A stretch of 64,000 nucleotides of DNA from Scedosporium boydii (taxonomy: Eukaryota; Ascomycota; Sordariomycetes; Microascales; Microascaceae), in assembly GCA_002221725.1 (NCBI GenBank), contig NJFT01000053.1:124001-188000 (forward strand), read 5' to 3'. The notes under the pieces were generated by a model. It saw nothing but the letters and a program-made list of their open reading frames with translations. It made no database searches and was not told the DNA's origin. The stretch's first letter is position 1; every line of letters begins with the position of its first letter. Shown here piece by piece: positions 13,640 to 23,949 of the stretch. The position numbers and the translations under genes are program-made.

Positions 13640-14074
13640 TAGATCTAGTACTATTAAATCCTTTAATTTTATTAAGTTCTTCTAGTAGAATGTAGTAAGA
13701 AGCTACTAGCTCCCTATTAAATGTTTAATAGGCTCCTATATATTTTTACTATATTTAAAATTTTTCTATTTTACTAAATATTTAACTTTTCTATTATTAA
13801 CTATAGAGTTTAAAATCTTTTCTACTTCCTACTTGTCTTCTTCTATAACTACTTTAATAGATTCTTTAGTAGGTATATTATTATATATAGGTTCTAAAAG
13901 TATAATATAGAAGATTAAGTTATATTTTATATTTTCAGATAGGTTAAGCTTATAGTTAACCTCTGAGACCTTTTATTTAATAGTAAATAGTTCTAATTTC
14001 TTATAGTCTAACTTATTATTTAGTTATTTAGTTTTAATTTAGGGGTCCTTAGTTCCTAGTTTCTTTTATAGTAA
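13640..14074 (-). pseudogene. Element C gag-pol, 3' part with chromodomain
   Basis: On the minus strand, 13715-13800 reads as a RIP-damaged chromodomain (KYLVK-KNFKYSKNI-EPIKHL, with stops at the tryptophan positions). The coding sequence is interrupted at 14075-14079 (CTAGA) by element B and resumes at 29315. In the related element D the same junction (about 42030) is uninterrupted, which confirms the insertion point. Confidence 0.8.
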
Positions 14075-14079
14075 CTAGA

Positions 14080-14300
14080 TATAAGGATATACTATATATA
14101 GCTTAAGGAAAGACTAGTATTACTAAGAAGTATGTGTTTTCAAAAGTCAATTGATAATTAAGACTTTAACTTGCCCCCTAGAATGACTTATCTGCTGCAA
14201 GAAATGCCTTTTGTCTCTGACTACACTCCAACCAGGCTCTGCAGCTAAGTTATCTAATAGTAAGTTCTATACTATAGTGTGCTCTCGCTTATACCTTATA
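14080..14300 (-). repeat. 3' LTR of element B
   Basis: 221 bp, homologous over its full length to 29094-29314 and, inverted, to the solo LTR at 12080-12302. Less RIP-damaged in its right half. Confidence 0.9.
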
Positions 14301-14470
14301 ACTGTCCCCCTAAGGCTATCTGTCAGTCCCTATAGATAGGCCTTATTCTTAGCTCTAATGGCATTATATTCTCTGTCCTCTAATTATTTCCTTATATATT
14401 CTAGGTGTTATAGTGTTAGCGTTATTTTGCTTTGTTAGTATGTAGCTATGTAACTCTTTGTTATTTATTA

Positions 14471-14909
14471 TGTCATGAGCTGGCCGCGGCCACATCACGT
14501 AAGCAGGGCGGTGAACGAAGAACGGCAGAATTAAAATAGCTTAGTCATGGAATCGGGCAGCGTGACGTCCGACGAGTCGGTCGGACGGCCATCTGACCGA
14601 CCAGCCGGTCGAACTAAGGATCGACTAGGCGATCGAGCAAGGATTCGATCGACTACAATAAGGAACTGAAGACGGATGGAAGAAGTGTCTATATAAAGCT
14701 ACAGTGTCTCCCACTAGTCTAGTTATCTTCCAGACTCTTCAGTAGTCAATGCAAGTAACATCTACACCCTATACTTGTATATGCACTCTCAGCACTTATC
14801 ATTGTAAATACTACTTAATCACCTTGCTTATCCTTAAACAGGCCCCTACTATCCCAGCACCTTCCTATCCTATTAATTAGCTGAAACCTATAGTATTAAG
14901 ATTATAATA
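14471..14909 (+). repeat. 5' LTR of element A
   Basis: 439 bp beginning TGTCATGAGC; the terminal CA is mutated to TA here but intact in the 3' copy. The head contains the palindrome TGGCCGCGGCCA, and the first third has a second dyad built on GTCGGTCGGACGG / CCGACCGACC. Confidence 0.95.
14689..14699 (+). promoter_or_regulatory. TATA box of the A-family LTR promoter
   Basis: TCTATATAAAG, about 220 bp into the 439-bp LTR. It is conserved in the 3' LTR (about 21757) and in the solo LTR at 34619-35062, the expected place for the U3/R boundary of an LTR promoter. Confidence 0.6.
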
Positions 14910-14968
14910 TGTTAACTACTCCTATTTAATAAGTGACCCTATCTAGTAGTATACTAACTACAAACAAC

Positions 14969-17900
14969 ATATCGACCGCTAAAGGAAGTACTACTACTAT
15001 AGAAGATATAAAGAAGGCCTATGCGGCCCTTTAGAAAGAAAAAGACTAGCTTGAGGCTAAGAAGTAGTAACTTGAGGATGAGTTGTCTGCTAGCAGTGAC
15101 TGCATCAAGTAGCTAGAGGATCGGGTTACTTATCCCCGATATAAGATCCCGGCCCCCGAGCCCTACGACGGAAAGAAGGGGACACTCTGAGGGTTCTTAA
15201 CGTAGGCCTGAGCCTATTTCCTATATTACTACCTTGACCTCAACAGAGAGGAAGACCAGGTGCTTGCCATCACTACATTCCTCACTAGGGATGTGCTGGC
15301 CTGGTTCGAGCCTCAAATGAGAGACTACTTGGAAAACCCCTTGAGTAGGAACTAGGACAAGGAAACCCGAAGGCTTTTTAGGAAATATAAGGACTTCAAG
15401 CAAGCCTTGAAGGGCGCCTTTAGTAACCCGGATAAAGAGCGAGCTAATGAATGACAACTCAAGAACCTACGACAAAAGGGAGCTGCTTCCTAGTACACTA
15501 CTGAGTTTTGACAGGTAGCATCTCATCTTAATTAGGAAGATAAGCCCCTAATAGCCCGATTCTATGCCGGACTTAAGGACGAAGTCAAGGATGAACTATA
15601 TAAGATAGATTAACTAGGAGACTTGTCTAAGTATATCGCCATGGTAGTATAAATTGACGATCGACAATATAAACGATGTATAGAAAAATGAGGATAAGGA
15701 CGATCTTATATTAAGAAAAAGCCCGCTTATAAAACTACTGTATGGGGAACCTATACAGGACCTATAGAGCTAGGCACTAGTACTATAAAACAAGCCCCCC
15801 TTAAGAGACTTAAAGAAAAGGTAGGGAAATGCTATAAATGTAGATGTTATAGCTATTACGTAAGGGAATGCTGAATGAGGCACAAGCCCAAGCCAGGTTA
15901 TAAAAGGCTGGACAAGAAGAAGTCTAGATTTAAGCCCATGCTAGAAGGAAAAACCCGACAACTAGGAGCTAGTACTATCGATTACAAGTCCTTGTCATGG
16001 ACTGCATGCTACGATGACAACTGTGCCACCTACCAAAGCGACAAGGATGGGGCTGGCTACTACCTAAAGAGACCACGAACGTTCGGGATGATAAAGTGAG
16101 AAGAGATTGCTAAGATCTTAGGAATTGTAGAATAAATCTAGAAGACTAAGGAAGAACTCCTGAAGAAATTCGACACCCTCACTAGCGAGGACCTGTTATA
16201 CGAAGAACACTACGACGAGGCCTATAAACAGTACTACTGGATGCCCGGATCACTATAGTAGTTCGTATACTAATAGAACCTAGAAAAATAGGACTAAGAA
16301 CGACAAACAGCCTGAGCCACTTAGGAACGAGAAGAATAGTTTAAAAACCTCCTGATCAGCTACTATAACGTGCTTAAAAAAGAAGAAGAAAGACAAGCAC
16401 TTAGAGAGATTATTAAAAATCTGGAAAAGGAAGTAATCTAGCAAGCCCCTAAGATCACAAGAGAAGATCTAGACCGCGAACAACTAGAATACGAAGTAAT
16501 ACAATGCCTTGAGGACCTACAAAGCTCGACTGAACGATGGGAGTACTATGTAGAGGCCTTGAAATAGAAGAACCGCCCATACCTAGTAGATGAAGAAGAA
16601 CAGGAAGATTGGAAAGTATGTGAGATATAAGGGAAGACTAAAGAAGCTAATGTAAAAGCAAAAGTAGTAACTAAGGACTTGGACACTCCCTTTAGTATAT
16701 AAGACCCTAATGACGAAATATGGGAATAGTGGAAGCAGTCTGTGAAGGAACGACGAATAAACTGAAGGGAAGCAGTAAGAGGAGAAGCCCCCTTTACTTA
16801 GTATAGAGGCACTAGTAGAAGCTAAATGCCCTATAAGAAACTTAACTAATACTATGATAGGAAACTAGATGACATCGCATTAGACCTTATTGACCTTTAA
16901 AAATAAATTGACGATCTTTACTATACTATCCTCAGCGAAGCCGACCTTGATATAAGGGTTGATGATGTAGAAGAAGAAGGTCTCCGAAATAATGAAAGAT
17001 GACGGGAAGAGATCTAAGAACTCTAGTAGTAAGTCCAAGGACTAGAGGAAGAAAGGGAATAAAGGGAAAAGTTTATCGAGGAACTGGAGGAGTGAGTGTG
17101 CCTCCTTAAAGCCCGAACAGACCCTATAGAACTAGAGAACCTCTATAAAGAACTCTAGGAGGGAGCTAATAAACGACTTAAACTTGCCTAGAGTTTTGTC
17201 AATAATCTACAAGAGATAGTAGAATTAAATAAGTAGTAATAAAAGCAATACTAGGAGATCTGAAGGCTCTAATAATAAATAGCTAGTCTATAGAGGCTAT
17301 AGTATAGTAGTTCGATATTAGTTATGGAAGAAGTTATAAGAACAATGGGACCTGGACCTGGTCAAGAAATAAGAGAAATAAATATTATAGAAGGATAATA
17401 AATCCGTTACCTAAAGGTGCCCGTTACCTTAGCTGGATGAGAGTTCTAGGCTCTAGTAGATAGTAGAGTACAAGGGAACTTCGTTTCCCTAACGATTATC
17501 AACTAACTAGAACTACTATAAGTAGAAAAACACTAGCTGTATACTTTAAATGTATATGATGGAATACTGGTAGACTACGAAGGCGGAGTAGTTAGTACGG
17601 AGACTGCGCACCTCCATGTCTACATTGCAGGGGAAGTCGACTACATTTCTTTCGATATCACCGGAACCGCTAAACACCCTATCGTACTAGGGATCTTATG
17701 GCTGCAAATGAGAAACCTGTAGATCAATTAGGTAACTAATTAGCTTACTTAGAATGGAACTAAGTGAGGCCTAGAAAACGACTTAGCTACTAAGTAGTAT
17801 TGACTAGAAGAGTTACCTTTAAGTAAGCTGAGAGCCTTTAGAATAATAATCTACTTCAAAGCGCTCACTATAAAAGATTCAAATCACCTACTAAAAGGAA

Positions 17901-20839
17901 GAAAATACAAGCAAGTATATACAATAAGAGCTATAATGATTTTCGAAGCTACACTGCTAGCAGAAGAAACGCTGTAGTATATACCTAAGGAATACCAGAA
18001 GTACAGCAAGGTATTCGCTGAAGAACTGGAAACTGGACTACCCGAATATAGCTAGTGGGACCACGAGATACTATTGAAAGAAGGCACCTAACTAAAGTTT
18101 ATACCTATCTACAATCTTAACAAAGTACAGCAACAAGCGTTAAGAGACTATATAGTAAAAATGCTAAAGAAGGGATATATCAGGCCCTCAATGTTACTAG
18201 CGGGATATCCAATCCTCTAGGTACCTAAGAAGAACGGCGAACTATAAATGTATGTAGACTATTAGCAACTTAATAAGATTACTATTAAAAACCGATACCT
18301 GTTACTACTTATTTTAGAACTATAGGACATGCTCCAAGGAGTATAGTGGTTTACGACTCTGGACTTAAGAGGAGCATATAACTTGATCTATATTAAGGAA
18401 GGCGATAAGTGGAAGACTGCCTTTAGGATACGCCTTAGGTACTTTGAGTACTTGGTTATGCCTTTTGGATTAATGAATGCTCCTGCAAGTTTCCAGATGA
18501 TGATCAACCACGTCCTACGAGAATACTTAGACAACTTTGTAGTGGTGTACCTTGACGATATCCTCATCTTCTCAGAAACGCTAGAAGAGCACAAGGAACA
18601 TATACACAAAGTCCTCCAGAAGCTATAAGATGCAAAACTGTTAGTAGAACCAGCTAAGTGTAAATTCTATAAGTAGCAAGTAGACTTCCTTAGATATACA
18701 ATCCAACCCGGGAAGGTCTAAATGCAAGAAACGAAGGTTAAAGCTATCTTAGAATGGCTAGTACTAACCAATGTTATAGAAGTAAGAGGATTCCTTAGAT
18801 TCCTCAACTTCTATAAAAAGTTCTTAGGAGGCTATAGTACTTGCGTATGGGCCCTTACAGAACTAACTAAAAAGGATAAACTATTTTAATGGGGACTAGA
18901 AGAATAAAAAGCATTTTAAGAAGCTAAGCAATTAGTATGTAAACGACTAGTACTCTATTAGGTAGATCCTTTGAAACCCTTTAAACTAGAGACAGATGCG
19001 TTAGACTACGGTCTGGGTGCGCAATTAGGACAATGAGATGAGAATGGCAAAATTTACCTAGTAGTATTTATGTTGAAGAAGCTTAATGGACTAGAATTAC
19101 GCTATACTATTCCCGATAAGGAACTAATGGCCATCGTCGAAGTATTCAAAGAATGGAGACACTACCTCGCCGGAGCCAAGCATCCGATCATAGTATACTC
19201 CGATTATAAGAACCTGACAGGGTTTACTATAATAAAAGAACTCAATCGACGACAAGTGCGATGGGTAGAAGAACTATCCGAGTATGATTTTAGAATCGTA
19301 TATATTAAGGGAAAAGAAAATAGAAGAGCTGATACTCTTAGCTGGAGACTAGATTACTTTTAAAAAGTACTAAAAGAAATAGGTACCCTCCTTTACTATG
19401 ATGAAGAAGGAAACCTGTGACAGCTAGCCGCAGGATATCAGATATAATGGGTCAACCCGATCGTAAAAGAAATCAAGAACTATTATGTAGACCTTGGACT
19501 ATAAGATTAAATGTAGACCTAAGAATAAATATAGATAATAGTGCCCCCGAACCTAGTAGAAAAATTTATCTAAGCAATCTACGAAGCACCACACAACGGG
19601 CACCTAGGAATTACGAAAACCATAGAAAAGGTACTAAAGGAATACTCTGTCCTGTACCTTAAGAAAGTAACTACTGAGGTTATAGCTAAATGCCCTCAGT
19701 GTAGGAAAAACAAGAATCGGCTATACAAGCTATATGGACAACTGCAACCCATGCTGGTACCTAAAGCACTGTGGCAGAAAATCGTCATCGACTTTATTGT
19801 TAAACTGCTAAAGTCGAAGGACCTAGCTACAGGGGTCAGATATGATAGTATTATGGTAGTAATTGATAGGCTAACAAAGTACGCTTACTTTGTACCCTGT
19901 AATGAATCTATGAAAGTACTACAATTTGCGGAACTGTTCCTGTGAACTGTGGTGGCAAACTACAATCTACTAGAAGAAATTAACTTGGATAGAGGCGGAG
20001 TGTTTGTCTTCTACTTCTGGCAAAGCCTATTAGACAGAATGGGAATTAACTATAAGCTATCTACTACCTATTATCTAGAAATATAAGGGCAAGTGGAACG
20101 GACAAACTAAACACTTGAGATATACCTATGGTACTATGTTAACTAGGAATAAGACAACTGGGTATTGCTACTACTCCTAGCCTAGAAGGCCTACAATACT
20201 AATATGTTAGAAAGTCTTAAAATATCCTTATTCTATGTAAACTATGGCATCGAACCTAGGACAGGATTCGAGCTAATAGGTACAAAGATATAAGTAGAAT
20301 AAGCAATCCTTATAGTAGATAAAATGAAGGAATTGTATAGATAGTTAAGAGAAGAACTACAGTTTATCTAATAAAGGATGAAGTACTATACTGACAGTAA
20401 GCGGCTTGAGGGACTAACCCTTAAGAGGGGAAGTAAGGTCTAGTTACTATAAAAGAAACTAGGAACTAGGGACCCCTAAATCAAAATAACAAAACTAAGT
20501 AATAAACTCGATTACTGAAAACTAGGACCTTTCCTAGTTAAGAGGAAAGTTTTGGAAGTCAACTACGAGTTGGAACTACTAGAAGGCATGGACAACTACC
20601 CGGTGTTCTATATAGTACTACTAGAACCAGCCTACGAAAGCATACCGTTGGGAAAGCTAGTCTAGCTCGAAGCCGAGGAACAAGGAATCTTCAAGGTAGA
20701 AAAAATTACTAACTTACGAAATAATAAAGGAACTATCGAGTATTTAGTTAAATAGAAAAACTACGAAGAAAGTGATAATACCTGGGAACCTATTGAACAT
20801 TTAATAGGGAGCCTGCGACTCCTTGCGGACTACCACTAG
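14969..20839 (+). pseudogene. Gag-Pol polyprotein of element A, RIP-damaged
   Basis: One frame carries every domain, so gag and pol were fused without a shift. The gag start codon is ATA at 14969 (probably ATG before mutation). Gag includes LNREEDQVLAITTFLTRDV (about 15240) and a CCHC knuckle at 15830-15871 whose histidine is now tyrosine. A retropepsin-like segment (ALVDSRVQGNFVSL) starts at 17450. Reverse transcriptase 18383-18628 is open and has YLDDILIFS, the polymerase active site. RNase H has VYSDYKNL near 19200. The integrase zinc finger (HNGHL ... CPQC) is at about 19580-19710, with the first core aspartate near 19790. The chromodomain YLVK-KNYEESDNT lies at 20738-20806, with its tryptophan lost to TAG. 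Many Q and W codons are now TAG/TAA, so no full protein can be made. The TAG at 20837 may itself be an old Q codon. Confidence 0.9.
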
Positions 20840-20891
20840 AGGAACCCAACAAAGCTGAGGGATCTAGCAGTGACGGATCCATCGGCAAGCT

Positions 20892-21179
20892 CTAATCAAT
20901 CTCTAGCTCAGGGACGGAGGAAGCGGCGTTCTCTGCGGCGTCCTCCTTGGCTACCTGCTCCATCCCCAACCTGACAATTTCCAGGGCTCTCTTCCTGTAG
21001 AGCTCCTCCTCCCTGCGCAGGCGACGAACCTTGGAAGAGGTAGCCTGAAAGGCTTCTAGGGCCTTCTCTACCTCCTCCTCCGCCTTCTGTTTTTCGCACT
21101 CTAAACGGGCTTGTTCCTGTTCTAGGCAATCAACTAAGGAGGTCAGTACTAGCAATAAAGAACCCGAGGAAGGATGGGG
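20892..21179 (-). CDS. Antisense coiled-coil accessory ORF of element A
   Basis: On the minus strand an uninterrupted frame runs to a TAG at 20892-20894. It encodes LVDCLEQEQARLECEKQKAE and then a long E/K/R-rich helix (RRLRREEELYRKRALEIVRL, GMEQVAKEDAAE), ending SSVPELEID. The pattern is a charged coiled coil with no other domain. Unlike gag-pol beside it, this 290-bp segment has almost no RIP damage. No ATG opens the frame; it can be read back to about 21179, close to the 23-bp palindrome, so the N-terminus is lost or a start has mutated. The same ORF, in the same place and orientation, is present in elements C (13405-13629) and D (41347-41592). It is therefore a conserved part of this retrotransposon lineage; function unknown. 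Confidence 0.7.
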   Translation of the reverse strand, partial: PHPSSGSLLLVLTSLVDCLEQEQARLECEKQKAEEEVEKALEAFQATSSKVRRLRREEELYRKRALEIVRLGMEQVAKEDAAENAASSVPELEID

Positions 21180-21193
21180 CTCATAGGCTGAAT

Positions 21194-21216
21194 CTGTAAC
21201 GCCCCCGGCATTACAG
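21194..21216. repeat. 23-bp imperfect palindrome before the antisense ORF
   Basis: CTGTAACGCC and GGCATTACAG are inverted arms (one mismatch) around three bases. It lies just upstream of where the antisense coiled-coil frame of element A can first be read. It could be an operator-like dyad, a small insertion, or a deletion scar. Confidence 0.5.
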
Positions 21217-21520
21217 TTTAGATATTTAAGGTGAATGCAGCTATCGCACCGGGACTGCCCCTCACAAACTATACAGTCCTAAGGAATTTTCGTATTAAAA
21301 TAAGAAGTGTACTTGGGTATCTTAAAAGGATACTGCTTAGAAAGAATGTTATCTACAGCTTAAGTAAGACGATCGCGATTGATCTGAAAAGTTATAACCC
21401 CCAAGCGAGATTTGGAAACGCGGTTAGGTATGATTAGAAAAGTAAGGGAGAACTTACAAGTGAAAAGAGAAAAGAAGGAAGCTATATGAGGAACCAATGG
21501 GTCTTTAGGGACAAAGACCA

Positions 21521-21532
21521 AGGGAGAGGGGA
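21521..21532 (+). other. Polypurine tract of element A
   Basis: AGGGAGAGGGGA lies five bases before the 3' LTR (starts 21538), the expected position of the plus-strand primer. Equivalent tracts are seen on the complementary strand just inside the left LTRs of C and D. Confidence 0.75.
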
Positions 21533-21537
21533 AATCG

Positions 21538-21976
21538 TGTCATGAGCTGGCCGCGGCCACATTACGTGAGCAGGGCGGTGAACGAAGAACGGCAGAATTA
21601 AAATAGCTTAGTTATAGAATCGGGCAGCGTGACGTCCGACGAGTCGGTCGGACGGCCATCCGACCGACCGGCCGGTCGAACTAAGGATCGACTGGGCGAT
21701 CGAGCAAGGATTCGATCGACTACGATAAGGAACTGAAGACGGATAGAAGAAGTGTCTATATAAAGCTACGGTGTCTCCCACTAGTCTAGTTATCTTCTAG
21801 ACTCTTCAGTAGTCAATGCAAGTAATATCTACACCCTACACTTATATATGCACTCTTAGCACTTATCATTGTAAATACTACTTGATCGCCTCGCTTATCC
21901 CTAAACAGGCCCCTGCTATCCTAGCACCTTCCTATCCCATTGATTAGCCGAAACCTGCAGTGTTAGGATTGTAACA
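21538..21976 (+). repeat. 3' LTR of element A
   Basis: 439 bp, TGTCATGAGC...TTGTAACA with intact TG/CA ends. Nearly the same as the 5' LTR, with differences mostly of C/T and G/A type. Confidence 0.95.
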
Positions 21977-22329
21977 TATTATCGGGGTGATTATTATAAT
22001 ATAAATTTTTATTGCTATGTTTATTGTTCTATCTCCCTATAGCCTTTAATTAGTTTCTAATTAGGTAGTATACTTATTTTTTATTGTTCTAGTTAGCCCT
22101 TTATTATAGGGCTTAGTTAAGTTGCTTATTAACTATAAATATTTTACTATATTATATTATTCCTTCTAGGGAATTTTCCTTCCCTATATATATTATTATC
22201 TTCTACTCTATACTAATAACTATTTCCCTTTTAAGATATTATATATTTCCCTTTCTAATCTATTAGTAATATCTTCTTACTAAAAACTAACTACCTTATA
22301 AGATGTCTATAATTATTTCCTTATCTAAG

Positions 22330-23750
22330 ATTATATCTTAGCTTTACCTTATTAAAGGTAATTTGCTAATCTCTTATAATCCTAAGATTAAATAGCTTAT
22401 AAAGTTTAATATCTAGCCTTGCTTCTATTATATTATAAGCTATTATTATTTTACCTAGATTCTTTATCTCCTTGTAAACTCTAGTTATATTTATATTCTT
22501 TACTATATAAATAGGAAGGCTTATTATAAGGTTTAAATCTTTATTCTTTAGCTAGCTAGACTATACTAATCCTCTATTTTTCTAGATTTCTAATAAACTT
22601 TTAGAAGCTAGTTAATAAGTTTTAATATTTTAGGTAGATATTATAGCTTAATAAGCTATTAGAGATTATTATAAGCTAGATACTAAGCTTCTTATAGATT
22701 AAAATCTACTTAAATACCTTTATTCCCTTCTATAGAATTTTATAGATAATATTATTTATATTATATCCTCTAAAGAGTCTAATTAAAATAAGGGTATACT
22801 CCTTACTATATAGGCTCAGCTTCATTTTAATATAATTACTACTATCTAGGGCCTAGTATATATCTTACTCCCCTTTACTTCTTCCCTTCTATTATATTTT
22901 CTAAGCTAACTTTACTTTATTATCTAGATCTAAAACTATAACCCTTAAGAGATCTAATACTATCTTGCTATCTTTAGTTATATTAAGTTAGAAAGGGCCT
23001 ATTATAAAGCTTTTAAGGAAATTTAGAAAGCTATTACCCTTATTAACAATAGCCCCTACCCCTATAATCTTTATAATATTCTTAACTTTATCTAAGTCCT
23101 AATTTCTTTTATTTATAGTTTTACTACCTTTACTAACTATCCTAATAACTTATTTTATACTTATAGTATTTTTCCTAAAGTTAATAAGAGTAAGGTTAAT
23201 TTAAAGAAAAATAAGGTATAGACTAATTACTAGTAGGTTTACTAGATAGATATAGATATAATCTCTTTAAACTATAATTATTTCTCTACTAATAAGGCTA
23301 GTATAGTTTAGGATATCTTATATATTCTTAGCTTACTTACTACTAAGGATATAAAGCCTTAGTACTACTATTATATCTTATATAAACTTACCTTAACTTA
23401 GCTAGACACTTAGTACTAAATTTATAATACCTATACTTATATAAGTACTTAGGTCTAACTTCTTAAGGGCACTAACCTAGAGGAGGAAAGTGAAGATGCT
23501 ATTAGTAGTATTAGTAGTAATAATAGTAGTAATAATAGTAATAGTAACAGAGGTGCTGGTCCTAGTACTCCTGCTCTTTGTTCCCCTACTTAGAAGTATT
23601 ATAAGATAAATAGTAGTAGTTCTATATATAAGTATCCTACTTCCTATAAGTATACTACTATTTATATTACTGATCCTAATAGTGAGCCTAAGGGTTAGAG
23701 TAAGGTAGTAGGTAGTAGTGTTGGTGCTAATATATCTTAGGTATTTTTAT
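22330..23750 (+). pseudogene. Extra plus-strand reading frame in element B, opposite to its gag-pol
   Basis: Between B's chromodomain and its 3' LTR a + strand frame can be followed through RIP-type stops for several hundred codons. The last part is clear: at 23484-23740 it reads EEESEDAISSISS, a Ser/Asn-rich run, then GAGPSTPALCSPT and a tail with YITDPNSEPKG. This is the only frame there with sensible composition. I do not recognise the protein. It may be an accessory gene of B or a remnant of a further inserted element. Borders are approximate. Confidence 0.45.
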
Positions 23751-23949
23751 AATCTAGTTATTTCTTCTTTCTTCTTTTTTTTTAAGTTATATTAGTAGTT
23801 TCCCTATATCTAGTTTAATTTGTAATTTACTTTTTAGTTAATATTATTCTTTAAAGGTATCTAGGTTACTTAGTCTTAGTTTTAGTTCTAACTAGTTAGT
23901 ATTTTATTACCTTCTTTATTATAGAATTTAATCTTTTTATTTTTTATTA

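Larger units (their letters stand above)
14471..21976 (+). mobile_element. Ty3/gypsy chromovirus-type element A, full length, plus strand (youngest of the nest)
   Basis: 7,506 bp with 439-bp LTRs at both ends and a perfect TSD TATTA (14466-14470 and 21977-21981). One continuous gag-pol frame with CCHC knuckle, protease, RT, RNase H, integrase and chromodomain, then an antisense ORF and a purine tract before the 3' LTR. It has many in-frame TAG/TAA/TGA codons but keeps far more CA and CG than B, C or D. This fits the youngest place in the nest, because it sits inside B, which sits inside C. Confidence 0.95.

Noticed and set aside
14080..14300. Inverted copies at 12080-12302 and 14080-14300 as long TIRs of one DNA transposon
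   Set aside because: Each has its own TG/CA ends and TSD (GAATT versus CTAGA), and a third copy at 29094-29314 pairs with 14080-14300 as LTRs of element B.
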